DNA of 64,000 nt from Echinarachnius parma (GCA_037951105.1 JBAMJV010000886.1:77501-141500), one strand, 5' to 3'. Numbered from the stretch's first letter, positions 10,107 to 21,320 are shown. A program made the numbers and translations. Notes: generated by a model not told the origin, from the sequence alone.

Positions 10107-10404
10107 GTTGATTGTGATGATGTTGCACCGTGTTTGAAATGAATGAAAACCAAAACAATCATGAAAACATTGCAGAAAATGCAAGTTACAAAAAAAGATT
10201 AATTCAAACATTTAAAACAAAAGAAATAAAGGAATATGAAAGAAAAAAAGGAAACAAAAAGAAAAAAGAAAATGAAATGAAAGAAAGACATATAAATACG
10301 TTACACAATACATGATGAAGCCATTGTTGCTTCATTATGAATTTGTACAGTAACCGTGAAAAAATAGGACCATCCATTAATAGATAAAAGAAAAACCCGG
10401 AAAT

Positions 10405-10472
10405 ATCTTAGGTGGATTTGAACTGCGTACCTTCAGATTTAAAGACAGCTCGCATACCGGTGAACCACGCTC
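10405..10472 (-). repeat. tRNA-derived SINE head
   Basis: The minus strand reads GCGTGGTTCACCGGTATGCG (A-box-like), TCTTTAAATCTGAAGGT (anticodon-arm-like) and GCAGTTCAAATCCACC (B box). Spacing is right for a tRNA-derived promoter, but acceptor pairing is poor, so I call it a SINE or tRNA relic and not a functional tRNA. Confidence 0.45.
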
Positions 10473-10784
10473 ATTTTATTGGTAGCTAACGGAACTTAAA
10501 GAATATATTCTTCCAGCCCTTTCACACATCTTGGACATGTTGCATTCATGATTATGTCAGACTGTTCAGACAACAGGTGTCCAATTTATTTCATTATTTG
10601 AGGCCCTAGGCGGAAATTTATTGTTCGAACTGTTCTGTTTGAACTATTCCCTCCACTCACTCATTATCCTCATTGTACTCTCACGCATTACCTGTTTTCA
10701 ATAGGCGACTATACAATATTAAAAGCAGTGTCCATGATGCACCACCAACAAGTACACTATTTCAGATGAATAGCAACAACATGA
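10473..10784. other. No gene seen
   Basis: No coding region, repeat or RNA structure recognised. It ends where the poly-G element starts. Confidence 0.45.
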
Positions 10785-10962
10785 AGTGGCGTACCCAGGG
10801 TTTTTTCCAGGGGGGGGGGGGGGGTTTGGCCAGGAAAAATATTTGTCAGCATGCAGGGGGAGGGGTAGGGGGTGAGGGTAGTCGTAAAAACAGCCATATT
10901 TGGGTCAAAGGGGGGGGGGGGGGTTGAACCCCCACCCCCCCCCCCCCCCCGGGTACGCCTAT
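10785..10962. mobile_element. Poly-G element (GTGGCGTA family), copy 1
   Basis: The ends form an inverted pair, AGTGGCGTACCCAGG at the left and GGGTACGCCTAT at the right. Inside are three long G runs and a terminal C run. The segment GGTCAAAGGGG..GGTTGAACCCCC before the C run recurs in the copy at 16523-16866. No protein is encoded and the open frames are glycine/proline artefacts. Confidence 0.75.
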
Positions 10963-11041
10963 GTATTCATGAAATATTTCATCCCAACTGCAGGATATAC
11001 AAACATATTAACAAATGGGGGTAGATCTGTCATTGATACCC

Positions 11042-11061
11042 GCCCCCCCCCCCCCCCCCCA
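11042..11061. repeat. 20-C homopolymer tract
   Basis: Preceded by GATCTGTCATTGATACCCG, a sequence that recurs in the right arm of the inverted repeat at 11353-11393. Confidence 0.8.
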
Positions 11062-11270
11062 CCATATGAATATTTATTACATTAGTATCTACGCCCGCCT
11101 GCATGTTTGGTTCCCATGTGATTCTTTTCTTATCGTATCTTACGACGCACACCGGGTTTCCAGGTTACAACGTGCCCCCTCCCCCTTTACCGCTATTTAG
11201 CGGCCTTGAGGAAACAACTGAACAAGTGGTCTCGGTCTCGGCCTCTAACATTTTTGGCGACGGACATGCA

Positions 11271-11408
11271 CCCCCCCCCCCCCCCCCCCTCCCCCATGGG
11301 CGTCGATACTTACGTTATACCCATTCATCAGGGGAGGATGGACGAATAGATCATCCCCCTGATGAATGGGTATCAATGACAGATCGACGCCCGTGCCCCC
11401 CCCCCCCC
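11271..11408. repeat. C-tract-flanked inverted repeat, 40-bp arms
   Basis: Arms at 11298-11337 and 11353-11393 pair through GGGCGTCGAT, ATACCCATTCATCAGGGG and their complements, with a 15-bp spacer. C runs lie on both outer sides (11271-11289 and 11396-11408). Probably a compact foldback related to the poly-G elements. Confidence 0.7.
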
Positions 11409-11426
11409 ATCCCGCGCACACGACTT

Positions 11427-11480
11427 GTGTGGGTGTGTGTGTATGTGTGTGTGCGTGTGTGTGTGTGTGTGCGTGTGTGC

Positions 11481-11528
<48 letters not shown>

Positions 11529-11602
11529 GCGTGTGCGTGTGCGTGTGTGTGTGTGTGCGTGTGCGTGTGCGTGTACGTGTGTGTGTACGTGTGTGTGTGG
11601 GC
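11427..11602. repeat. GT-rich microsatellite
   Basis: (GT)n with interspersed GCGTGTGC hexamers. The long Val/Cys or His/Thr frames through it are artefacts. Confidence 0.95.
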
Positions 11603-11637
11603 AGGGAATGCCATGACTTCAACTGAATGTCATAATT

Positions 11638-11996
11638 GTGTATCTGACAAAAAGTTAATGATTTTTCCTTCCTATTCCTATGCACAAAACGATGGCATAA
11701 TTTGTTAAAACAACATTCTTATGAACATGATGAAATTGAAGAATAACAAATTAATCCTATCCAATGCGACTTGAACATACGGCTTTACATACCGCCATGC
11801 CTAGAATGATTTGCACCAACCACCGACCCAAGAGCTACTTCTGCTTGCTTGGTGGGTTTTTAACCCTAAGTAACGTTTACCTTTTCTCAACTTTACATGA
11901 TTATTCTATCATGAATATTCATTAAGACCTGCTCGAAGATCGTTGACAAAGGGCTAGATACATATTCATTATACTAGATCCTTGTGGACGCGGCTG
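11638..11996 (-). repeat. Dispersed repeat R1 with tRNA-like core, copy 1
   Basis: About 360 bp shared with 23868-24231 in the same orientation: ATTCCTATGCACAAAACG, CCTAGAATGATTTGCACC (CCTCAGAATG.. in the other copy), ACCAACCACCGACC, TTCATTAAGACCTGCTCG (AACGGCTCG), GATCGTTGACAAA. On the minus strand GGTCGGTGGTTGGTGC and ATGTTCAAGTCGCATTGG look like A and B boxes of a tRNA-derived SINE. Sequence on both sides of this core is shared as well. Confidence 0.65.
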
Positions 11997-12299
11997 GGGC
12001 TGTTGATTAATACCTGCTAATACTGTGAGATAGTAGCGCCTATAGGCGAAGTTTTACGGTATATCAGATCACTCGGGAGTCACATGCCAGCTCCATCTGA
12101 GCAAGCCCGTTCAACCCGATCGAACTGTAAATGCCTGCAACATTGACAGAGCTGCTTTTGCTGATGAAATTCAAAAGTGCTCCATCACATCATCCTCTAA
12201 AATAGTTGAGGTTCTTGTGGACAATTATAATGCTCAACTATAAAGCACTTTATATACCCTGGCACCGGCCAAAGCACGTCGCATCAAACAACGTCCTAA

Positions 12300-13075
12300 T
12301 GCTACAGTCACATTTGCTCTACGGCGAGCGTACGACGGTCGTATGCCCCCGAAATCGAGAGAAACGTGCGGCGGCCACAGAAAATCTGCGATGGCCGCAG
12401 GGTCCCCGTACGGCGTAACCGTATATTTTACAGGCCGTAGGGGTCGCCGTAGAGTTATAACTAAAAGTTATAACTCTTTTTCATTTCCACGGTCGCCGAA
12501 GCAATTATACTCGCCGTAGCCATGGCGTAGAACGGTTCCACGTCGACCGTACGTCCGGCGTACGGTGGTCTTGCGGGCGCCGTGGGGCTGCCCTAGGGTC
12601 TATGAATTACTTTTGACTTTTGCAGATCCCCAACAAATTGCGTCGGCCGCAGGAATTATACGGGCGTCGTAGGGCAGCCTTACGCGCGCCGTACGGAGGC
12701 CTAACTGTCCCCGTACGATGGCATTGCGGTGTGTGTCACACCCTGCGGGCAACGCAAGGACCACGCAAGGCTCCCGTAGGCTCGCCTCACGCCATCCGTA
12801 CGGCCCCCGTGGCAGAGCTGGGGACTCATCCTCATCCTCCAGCGTACCAGGCTCATGGTCCTGTGTCTCTACCTCCTCCGCGGATGGCTGCTCCTCATCT
12901 GGGACTGGATTGGTCTTTTTCTTGGCCTTCCCACCCTTCCCCTTCTCTCTATTCCTGGGAGGCATGGTGCAAAACGTGTTGACTGTTATACAATTTCTTG
13001 CGTTAGTGGTTGATGGCACTCTTCAAACTATACAGGATGGCCCAAAAAAAGGAAGGGGCGCTTACCAAAATAATG
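12300..13075. repeat. GC-rich tract of GCCGTACGG-type motifs
   Basis: In otherwise AT-rich DNA this stretch is packed with GCCGTACGG, GGCGTACGG, CGGCCGCAG, TCGCCGTAG and related forms every 20-40 bp, on both strands. CpG is not depleted. A self-complementary pair, GAGTTATAACT/AAAAGTTATAACTC, lies near 12450-12477. It looks like an old tandem or subterminal-motif-rich element. No complete gene is seen. Confidence 0.6.
12600..12965 (-). CDS. Short lysine- and acid-rich reading frame, unrecognised
   Basis: From an ATG at 12965 the minus strand reads MPPRNREKGKGGKAKKKTN, then a Glu/Asp-rich stretch (PDEEQPSAEEVETQDHEPG, LEDEDESPALPRG). The second half runs through the GC-rich motif tract and is compositionally different. 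The N-terminal 50 residues have a coding look (charged, non-repetitive), like the start of a nuclear or element-encoded protein. I recognise no domain, and it could be a first exon, a decayed element fragment or chance. Confidence 0.3.
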   Translation of the reverse strand: MPPRNREKGKGGKAKKKTNPVPDEEQPSAEEVETQDHEPGTLEDEDESPALPRGPYGWREASLREPCVVLALPAGCDTHRNAIVRGQLGLRTARVRLPYDARIIPAADAICWGSAKVKSNS

Positions 13076-13612
13076 AAAAACAGTTATAACGTCCATCAAA
13101 TGTGTTTTTTCAATGAAATACAATACTATGAACAGTCATTTTGGTTATGTAGTGTTTTTTTTGTTATGTTGTGCGCTATTTTGGGAAGTGCCCCGATTGT
13201 TGGGGTCTCCGCTATATTGCATAATGTGTTATTCCGATTATCCACGCCACATGTGGCTACCACTCCTATACTCTAGGGGTGTAGCTGTAGCGTCAGTCTG
13301 GCCGCACGGTTGCCGTATGGCCCCCCTGCGGCCGCCTTGCGGTCGCCTTGAGGGCGCCTTGCGTCTGCCTTGATATTTGTTCAAATAACATACGGCAACC
13401 GCAGGGACGCCCTAAGGCGACCGTGCGTCATCACTTCAAAGGCCGTACGGCAGCCGCAGATTTTCTTTCTCCACAAATTAAAGATACGCCGTGCGGCGGC
13501 CGTGCAAATGTGACTGCTAATGCATGTGACCGTAGACATTCTACGGCGGCCCTATTTTTGTAATTGGCCGTAGAAATTTTAGACCGTACGGCCGCCGTGT
13601 CAAATGTGTCAA
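13076..13612. repeat. 535-bp tandem duplication, unit 1
   Basis: Starts near AAACAGTTATAACGTCC and runs through ATTTTGGGAAGTGCCCCG, TCTATACTCT-type sequence (TCCTATACTCTAGGGGTG), and a GCCGTACGG-rich end (GACCGTACGGCCGCCG). Repeated almost exactly in unit 2. A terminal piece just upstream, TACAGGATGGCCCAAAAA (13032-13050), resembles a mariner-type end. Confidence 0.9.
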
Positions 13613-14147
13613 AAACAGTTATAACGTCCATCAGATGTGTTTTTTCAATGAAATACAATACTATGAACAGTCATTTCGGTTATGTAGTGTTTTTTTGGTT
13701 ATGTTGTGCGCTATTTTGGGAAGTGCCCCGACCCGTTTGTTGGGGTCTCCGCTATATTGCATAATGTGTTATTCCGATTATCCACGCCATGTGGCTACCA
13801 CTCCTATACTCTAGGGGTGTAGCTGTAGCGTCAGTCTGGCCGCACGGTTGCCGTATGGCCCCCCTGCGGCCGCCTTGCGTCGCTTTGCGGGCGCCTTGCG
13901 TCTGCCTTGATATTTGTTCAAATAACATACGGCAACCGCAGGGACGCCCTAAGGCGACCGTGCGTCATCACTTCAAAGGCCGTACGGCAGCCGCAGATTT
14001 TCTTTCTCCACAAATTAAAGATACGCCGTGCGGCGGCCGTGCAAATGTGACTGCTAATGCATGTGACCGTAGACATTCTACGGCGGCCCTATTTTTGTAA
14101 TTGGCCGTAGAAATTTTAGACCGTACGGCCGCCGTGTCAAATGTGAC
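13613..14147. repeat. 535-bp tandem duplication, unit 2
   Basis: Second copy at a 535-bp offset (CAGTTATAACGTCC at 13081 and 13616). Differences are few: a short CCGT insertion near 13733, loss of AC near 13788, and replacement around CTTGCGTCGCTTTGC. Identity is high enough to mean a recent event. Open frames in the two units are mutual copies without protein-like features. Confidence 0.9.
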
Positions 14148-14879
14148 TGAGGTATTAGAGTCCGTGGTATAATCATGAAATTACCACGGCGAAGCATTTT
14201 GAAAGGAGATGGCGCGCAAGAGGTTGGCTCGAAATAGATAGATCGCGAGCTACTTCAGGAACAACGAAACACCGTCAACAAGTTTGTTTACAAAGCTAAG
14301 AAGACATACCTTGTTAGTATAATTGACGACTGTGGGTCTCATACTAGTAAACGGGAGGCACGGGGGGTTACGTGCCCCCCCCCCCCCCCCCCCAATCGTT
14401 TGGCCAAAAAAAAAAATGTCGAACGACCCGAAATTAATCAAAATATGTGGTTATCATTCATTTCTATCATGTTTTATTAAATGTGTGATGATAATGATGT
14501 TATCAATGATAATAAAAAACAACATAACAGTCGTTCTCTAGCATTGTCTAGTAGCAATAGCGTACTATATCAGTTTGAAGAATCCTTCCAATTGGGAGGC
14601 CGCGGGCATAGCGCCTTAATTATGCGAATTGTCAATCCCGTGCGCGAGGATCGACGCTCCCTTAATACCGCATTTCAGTAGTATAGAGCGCGTAGGCCTA
14701 ACAAACTGCCTAGCGCTCCTGTAGATAATTTTTACCGTTTAACGCCTTCATGCATGCTATACTTATAGGCGCATAATTGCACTACTTAGTCCAACATGTC
14801 TATAGGCAAAGACAAACTTCCTTGACTAATTACTTCAAGCCAAATGCACCCGTTCCATTAATTCATGATTCATAGGCCT
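14148..14879. other. No gene seen; 19-C tract at 14375-14393
   Basis: The poly-C run is preceded by CACGGGGGGTTACGTG and followed by AATCGTTTGGCC, as in poly-G family ends, but no paired terminus was found. The rest is AT-rich without coding signal. Confidence 0.5.
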
Positions 14880-14899
14880 ACTGTCGATGATCGTGTGGA

Positions 14900-15065
14900 G
14901 CACACTGATTCACAATGTGATTCACACTGTGAATAACCGGAGATTCACATTGTGAAAATGCCCAAATTTAACATTGTGAAAACCTCACACTGTGAAATGC
15001 CCACCACATTGAAACTGTTTACTGTGTGGACATTCATTGTGACACATTATACTGTGTGACATTGC
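14900..15065. repeat. Cluster of TTCACA-N-TGTGAA palindromes
   Basis: Within about 165 bp there are repeated TTCACAATGTGA, TTCACACTGTGAA, TTCACATTGTGAA, ACATTGTGAAA, CTCACACTGTGAAA, ACTGTGTGGACA and CATTGTGACAC units at 20-30-bp spacing. The dyads are near-perfect. It may be a degenerate minisatellite or a cluster of protein-binding dyads. Confidence 0.7.
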
Positions 15066-15340
15066 CATATTTGGAAATTAAATTATTTGTTTAATTCTAC
15101 AATGTTAAATCTGTCAAACTATTAAAGTGTAGTCTGGTAAATCTTAGTACATAATATGAAGGAGAAAAGGTTGATAATCATCGTCTGCTTGTGAAACTCA
15201 ACTTTAATAGATATTTACCTTCACAACGATACAAAACATAAATAACTCCTATATCCGCTACCTAAAAACAAAACTGTAAAAGAATAATAAAGAACATGCT
15301 TAATATTATAATTGTCCATAAAACCAATATGGGGTTTCTT
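15066..15340. other. No gene seen
   Basis: AT-rich sequence with no motif recognised. Confidence 0.4.
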
Positions 15341-15724
15341 TAGAGGTATCTAGTAACTTTGTTGACATGTGCAAAAAGTGATGACTGGTTGGTACAATGT
15401 ATATTGATGTTATCTCATATGTCCACAGGGTATTGTGTGAACATTTCAAGTCAAATGGACATTGTATGGCCAAGTAATGAGCGAAAATGCAAAGTGATAT
15501 TCAGTAACTCACTGCACTCACTTTGTACACGGAAGAAAAACTCGCCCGGAGTTTTTCTTATCTGAATACTTCAATCATACATATCTTTGTAACGAAAGGG
15601 AAATTTGAAAAACCGAAACCTGTCCAATGATTTTATTGTTAATACGAATACAACAAGATATAAGGGAACCGCTAGAATTTAAATTTTATTTTGAGGATTT
15701 GGACAATGTTACTAAGTCCCTTTA
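15341..15724 (+). mobile_element. MITE family B copy
   Basis: Landmarks: TCTAGTAACTTTGTTGACA, AAAAGTGATGACTGGTT, GCACTCACTTTGTACACGG, GAAAAACCGAAACCTGTCC, GAGGATTTGGACAATGTTAC, end CCCTTTAA. Complete copies have 16-bp inverted ends TTAAAGGGA-YY-TAGTAAC. Non-coding. Confidence 0.8.
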
Positions 15725-16521
15725 ACATTCACTCATCATGTTTTCTGTGTCCAAAGTATTGATTTTGGTTTTAGAAAAAAACGATGGAAGTATATAATGT
15801 ACTAATGGTTGGCACCTATTAAGCCTATCCTAAGCATAACCACACCCCAGTGAACACGTTTGCATGACGTTTCAACGTCAAACAATAAGAAAAAGCCTGC
15901 ACAGCAGAGCATCCACAAAATCGTATATAGCAGGTTAACAATGTACACGATGGTTAATACTATACGTGCTCTCGTGTCATCTATAGTGGGTATTACAGAT
16001 GAACCCTAATGTATTCATACCTCTCCAAAACAAATATTTTTAGCTTTTCTCCAAAAAATTAAGACTGGACCGATGGAAATATATAATGTACTATTGGTTG
16101 GCACCTATTAAGCCACATAATAGGTACTTTTTTTTTCGCAAAGTATTATGTTCATTTTTAATTTTCTAATTCGATACATGTTAAAAAGTGATCCATCTGA
16201 TGGTAGCAAACATTAAGTTAATTTTAGCTTGATAGGTCTTGGCCACGATCCAAACGAAATAAATTTGTCAGACAATGAAAATGACTGTTGAATATCGATG
16301 ATGAATAGTCGCATTACCGGTCTTCCATTCGAGCTCACATAGTGAATTACCAAGAACATAACAAGTTGTTTAAAAACCGATCTAAAATTAGACTTTGTAC
16401 TGTTCCCTCAAATTTCTTACGTTCCCTGAATACCTAACAAATCCACCCTTGATAATAGGTCGTTTTCAAGAAATCAAATCATGGGAAGAGGTGAACATAC
16501 TGTCACGAACGAGCAACGGCT
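15725..16521. other. No gene seen; ~55-bp direct repeat
   Basis: GATGGAAGTATATAATGTAC plus TGGTTGGCACCTATTAAGCC at 15783-15824 recurs at 16073-16117, 290 bp apart, with ~90% identity. Nothing else recognised. Confidence 0.6.
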
Positions 16522-16866
16522 AGGGGGGGGGGGGGGGGGGGTGGAGGTGTCCGTAGAAAACTGTCGAGGCCGATACCAGAACCTTCAACATTTTCGAGGC
16601 CGAGACCAAGATCCTTCACACTTTTCGAGGCCGAGACCGGGATCCTTCACAATTTGCGAAACCATTGGTCTCGAGACCGCTAACATGTGGTCTGGAGTCA
16701 AGCAAAAATTGGTAAAGGGGGATGGGGCGGGAGGGTGGGGGGGGGGGGGGGGGGGTTGGTGGTTCAAACCCCTCAACACAGTAATTTGTTGGTCAAAGGG
16801 GAGGGGAAAGGATGGGTTGAACCCCCAACCTTCCCCCCCCCCCCCCCCCCCCTTGGGACGCATATG
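16522..16866. mobile_element. Poly-G element (GTGGCGTA family), copy 2
   Basis: Bounded by a 19-G run (16523-16541) and a 20-C run (16833-16852) followed by TTGGGACGCATATG. The interior has tandem CGAGGCCGAGACCAAGATCC/CTTCACA units (three, near 16563-16650), then a second G run, GGTTCAAACCCC and GGGTTGAACCCCC. The CGAGGCCGAGACC motif also marks copies at 28236-28480 and 47100-47259. Confidence 0.75.
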
Positions 16867-17111
16867 TGTGAATATGCTTATAATACTAAACACTTGGATA
16901 CCACCTGTAGTGACTGCTCGATACAAATGTAAATTTAACATGGTACAGGGGTTGGAAAATGGCTGATCTATGATACGTTACATTGTTTGTTTCGTTTGAC
17001 GCAAAATCAACGCTGACCAAATTGACTCAAAATGAAATGCAATTATTATACAATTCACGAGCAGTACGCCTTCACATCAGTGTTTTTTCGGAAACATGAC
17101 ACATCGATTTG

Positions 17112-17480
17112 AAGGGATCTAGTAACTTTGTTGACAAGTGTAAACAGTGATGATTGATTAATAAAATATGTATTGGTGTGATATTATATGTCCGCAAGTA
17201 ATGTGCGAAAATGTCACATTAACTGGATGTTTTGGGCCGAGAAATTAGCAAAAATGCAAAATTATATTCACAAACTCATTGCACTTACTTTGTACACGGC
17301 TTAAATTATCCCGTAGACAGTTTAACATCTGAACACTTCAATCGTACATATCTTTTGAACGAAAAGGAAAAATAAAAAAAAGAAATCTGTAACGTGCTTT
17401 TATTGTGAATATAAATATGACACGGCATGTTCCAAGTAAGTTTTGAGGATGTGGACAATTTTACTTAGTCGCTTCAAATC
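17112..17480 (+). mobile_element. MITE family B copy
   Basis: AAGGGATCTAGTAACTTTG, CTCATTGCACTTACTTTG, AACACTTCAATCGTACATA, GAGGATGTGGACAATTTTAC, ending with a decayed terminus (TCGCTTCAAA). Confidence 0.75.
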
Positions 17481-18499
17481 AGGTCACTATGAAATAAACA
17501 GTTCTTTTTTAATTTATCTAAAATTAGATATTTCAAGAGGTGAACAAACTGTCACAATGTGTCAAATAATGATAAATGTCATGCTTTTATGAATGACGCG
17601 TGTGAATGGAAAATGGCCGTATATTATTTGAGTAATGATTCGAATTTTAAAATAAGCCCGCCCACTCAACAAGTTGATTATGTCTACATGTCTACATTTA
17701 CTTCGATGGATGTAAAATAAATGTAAATTTGAAGAACCATTCTTCCCTTTATAATATCTCCTTATTATTCTTCAAAGTGACAAGTTAGGAGAAGGTACAA
17801 TCGCCTTTTGGGCGAGGGTTTAAAATGAGGGTTCGTGAGTACTTGTTGCTGTTATATCGATTTATTTCGATGTCAAATACAAAAGCTTCGGCAGCTCTCA
17901 AAAGTGTGTTTGTGTTTGTTTCATGTTGCCGTTGGAGTCGGTAGCGAGTGTGTGTGTTGAATTTAATCACGGTTTGTACAATGGTACAATGGTTTGTACG
18001 CTGTCAACTAATTGCTGTATTTCAGCGTGGGCCGTGGACAAAATATTACATAAATATATATAGATTAATTTCTGAAATGTCAACGGCACTTATCATTTAT
18101 TCACGGCTTTACAATTTGTCATAGGAAATACATTGTGTTGGTTTTAACTAGCATTAATTTGATTACATTAAGACTGGAAGCTGTATGATAAACCATACTT
18201 TAAGCGATCCTTTGACTGGACAGGTTATTCCGTATGTTGGGTGACTTTGTCATCACAAGCATGTGCTGTCATATCAAAATGTTCCTCTTCGCACATGTTT
18301 CAAATTTTAAATGATAAAATTAAGTGGTCATGGCCTAAGGTTTTCGATCAATATTTCGTATTACGTGGTTATATAACATTATGAAACACTTTGGAAGAAC
18401 TGTGGTAGTCCTGGGAAGGACTGTTTGTATTATTGATTAAGCTTGTAGATATAATTTAAAAAATGCAGCACCCGTACAGCTATTGTAATGAGTGAATGG
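17481..18499. other. No gene seen
   Basis: AT-rich, stops in all frames. A local direct repeat, GTTTGTACAATG/GTACAATGGTTTGTACG, sits near 17970-17990. Confidence 0.45.
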
Positions 18500-18560
18500 G
18501 AGGTAGGAGTGGCTCGACGTTTCGAACAGGTTGACTGTCCGTCGTCAGGGGACTCACTTT
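18500..18560 (-). repeat. Possible Penelope-like terminal motif
   Basis: The minus strand reads CCCCTGACGACGG, then TGTTCGAAACGTCGAGCC. Paired CTGACGA and CGAAACGTCGAGC motifs are commonly seen close to the coding end of Penelope-like elements. No coding sequence flanks it here. A related TCGCGACGTTTCGTATGC lies near 3508-3526. Confidence 0.3.
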
Positions 18561-20325
18561 ATTGTTGTTGTAATTATTGTATGTTGTATTGGCTGTCCAT
18601 CTGAAAAAAACAATTTCCGCTTGGCTATTGTTTGTTCTTCAAGTTATTCTTTGGTAATCATAATATGGCGCGGCTGTTTACTTTATGTTTCATATGTCTT
18701 CAATTGCTCCTCGAGACCGTTCAATCGATGGTGTAGTCAAACAACCGGTAACAATGTGCAAGTACAGGTTAGTTGCGCAGTTCAAATTATGGTCTTACTT
18801 TTCCCCCTTCCTCCCGAGGAGAGAAATGAGACATACATATTCACATTACATTAACTATATTATGTATAACCCACCAACTACAAATAGTGATATATCTATA
18901 AGTGGCTTTTATAAAGGCCAATAAAGGTTGCAAATGCTATTCATTCCCCAAAACATGTTGTTAACTCAGTTTTATTTTACTTGTAATCGTAAACAAATAT
19001 GTGTTCCTCTCTTGTATACTTCTTACAAGCAATTACATAATGTTTGATTGTGTCAATTTCCAAACAATAATCACAAAGACTAGTTAGGTGATACGTATAG
19101 ATACGTATCATATATTGTTATTGCTCAACTGGTGCTTCCACAAGTGCATGATATGTCACGATCATCTGTGCTTTGTTTATGTAATTCGTGTCATGTTCCA
19201 AATCTGGATCTTGCTAATATCTTGTTCAGAACATATCAAACTATCATATGACAAGATTTGGTAACGCTATCATGATGCGTCATCATTTCTCGCGCTCATT
19301 CCCGTTGTCGTATATACCACAAATGCGGAAGAAAAAAATGATTTCATCTTTTTAATTGTTATTTCTCCCCATTTTGTGTGTGCAATGTATCTCAATACTG
19401 GCTAGAGATATCATTATGAAACTTGCTACACATATAGACCATAGTCTGAAGTTGTGCACCTGGATAATAACTTTATCGTCACTACCCTGTGACGTCGTAG
19501 GGACGCCATTTTGTGAAATATTTCAATAGCCCATATCTTTTTTACGAAATGGTATTTCTGAACCAAAATTCGTACGTTGAAAGTTCATGTCAAGGGCAAG
19601 AGAACGGGTTATTGGGGCCAAGGTCGTTCGTGTTCAAAACGGACGCGTACGCGCGCGTCAAACACTATTAAGGCTCCAAATAACCTACAAACCAATTTTC
19701 TATACGTTTCAGGTCATTCAAAGCATTTAAAAAAAAAGTGCGCGTGCGAGTTTGCGCGCGATTTTTTACGCGCGTAGCGCGAACGGAACAAGCAAATGAG
19801 TTTTGTTCACGTGGGATAGATTCCCAATAACATTTCTAATGAATTAAAACAATTCCCAGATCTTCCCGACCAGAAATATGTTAATGCGCGCGGGTTTAAC
19901 ATTAAAAAACGCGCCTGCTGCTATATGCAAAATATGTACAAATGTAGTCAAAAAAGGCCTTTTTTTAATTGATATTAATTTTCAAAATCCGCGGTCAAAG
20001 TTTTAAAAATTAATTTGTGGTAGATATAATTCCATACATCATTTTGGCCAACCGGACTCTATGACGTCATCATATGGACATGTAAAGTGAAAATGTGCAG
20101 TTTTGTGCGATTTTATTATTTCCGGCTATGTTTTACAATGTTTTGTTGCCTATAACTCTGAAAATTCTAATTGGATTTCTTTCCAATTTTGATACGTTGT
20201 AACTGAGATCATGCGCTAAAACTAATGTGCGCTTTATTTTTTGCTCCGGTGATGGCATTGTATCGATTTTTTAATTGAAGTCTAGGGGTCCGAATCTCCA
20301 ATAACAAAGGATAGTCCGTTTCATG
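18561..20325. other. No gene seen; CGCG-rich patch
   Basis: AT-rich, with a patch at about 19620-19790 enriched in GCGCG, ACGCGTACGCGCGCG and TTTGCGCGCGATTTTTTACG. Short open frames lack recognisable features. Confidence 0.45.
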
Positions 20326-20327
20326 TT

Positions 20328-20430
20328 GTTTTGTTTTCACAAAATTGAATGAAATCATGAAAATATATTCTTCATCATGATAAATAGGGCCAAATGTCAA
20401 ACTGTTAATTGTACAAAAAATGTTATATTA
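20328..20430 (+). repeat. Diverged unit of the AGGTCA-site array
   Basis: TGAAATCATGAAAATATATTC, TTCATCATGATAAATAGGG and CAAACTGTTAATTGTACA match 23385-23455 of the array. The AGGTCA pair is decayed here (GGGCCAAATGTCA). Confidence 0.65.
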
Positions 20431-21255
20431 AGCCCAGAGATAGCGCTAGTCTCGCTTGGCAGATGGTGCTCGCTTTGTAGTATATGGAACTGTTCAGTTA
20501 CTCTATGATGATTTGGGGAAGTGTGTGTCGAGTTATTGGAATGTATAGTATATTATATTTGGTAGTATAATGTGAAACGGTACTACATGTTAATGATGTG
20601 TGGGAAAGAGGTGGTCTACGAAATCGGTGTGATGAACACCAAACTTTGGGAAACGATGAGATAGATATTAACCTTTTCGATTTGGAAAGTCTATTATGTA
20701 TGTGTTGTATAAAAGGGTACCACCACCCAAAAATAATATTCTTATTAAAGAAAGGTAACATCTTTAGTATTCCATTCCATCAACAAGTTCACAAAAATAT
20801 ATAATTGGAAAACGCATCACCATTCTAAAGCATGCGCTCATGCGGTCTGAATTGCGAAGACTAATGTGTGCAGAGCGAACGAATCGCCCGGGAATTTATT
20901 GTCTACAAACGTACGCGTGAATAGCATTGGCGCACTCGCAAATGGTTGGCCCGTATGGAACCAGGAAATAGTAGTGGTTCCGTAAGTGGTGGAAATTAAT
21001 TGCTTTGTTTATGAATTACACAACCCTTTACAAAATGTTGGGTATCTATTTGATATCACAAAACGGTACCTAAACATATAATAATGTGTTGTTCTTTGCC
21101 TGGTGGTCCCCTTTAAGTGTCGTTACGAAGACATTTGTGAAAGAATGGTATTTTGATGATTGATGCCCAAAGATAAGCGTTAGTTTCGATAGGTAGTATT
21201 CACGGGCGTATAGATTGGAGGAGGGTGATGGGTAATATACCCCACATTTTTTTGG
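20431..21255. other. No gene seen
   Basis: No coding region or repeat recognised. It leads into a poly-G terminus. Confidence 0.45.
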
Positions 21256-21320
21256 TGCGGGGGGGGGGGGGGGGGGGGGGGGGGGTGGCAATGGCCTGTA
21301 CAATCACCCCCTGTTATTTC
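21256..21320. repeat. 27-G tract with poly-G family flank
   Basis: Twenty-seven G (21259-21285), the longest run in the window, are followed by GCAATGGCCTGTACAATCAC and CCCC. The GTACAATCA-YCCCC block recurs next to a G run at about 45985-46015, which ties this tract to the same element family. Confidence 0.7.

Noticed and set aside
11298-11393. Hammerhead ribozyme (CTGATGA present)
   Set aside because: CTGATGAATGG lacks the following stem and GAAA core; other CTGATGA occurrences (SINE S) also lack it.
11103-11708. 201-codon Pro/Val/Cys-rich frame and its minus-strand partners
   Set aside because: Composed of a C run, an inverted repeat and a GT microsatellite.
19577-19777. 66-codon basic frame in a CGCG-rich patch
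   Set aside because: Arg-rich translation of CGCG motifs; nothing supports coding.
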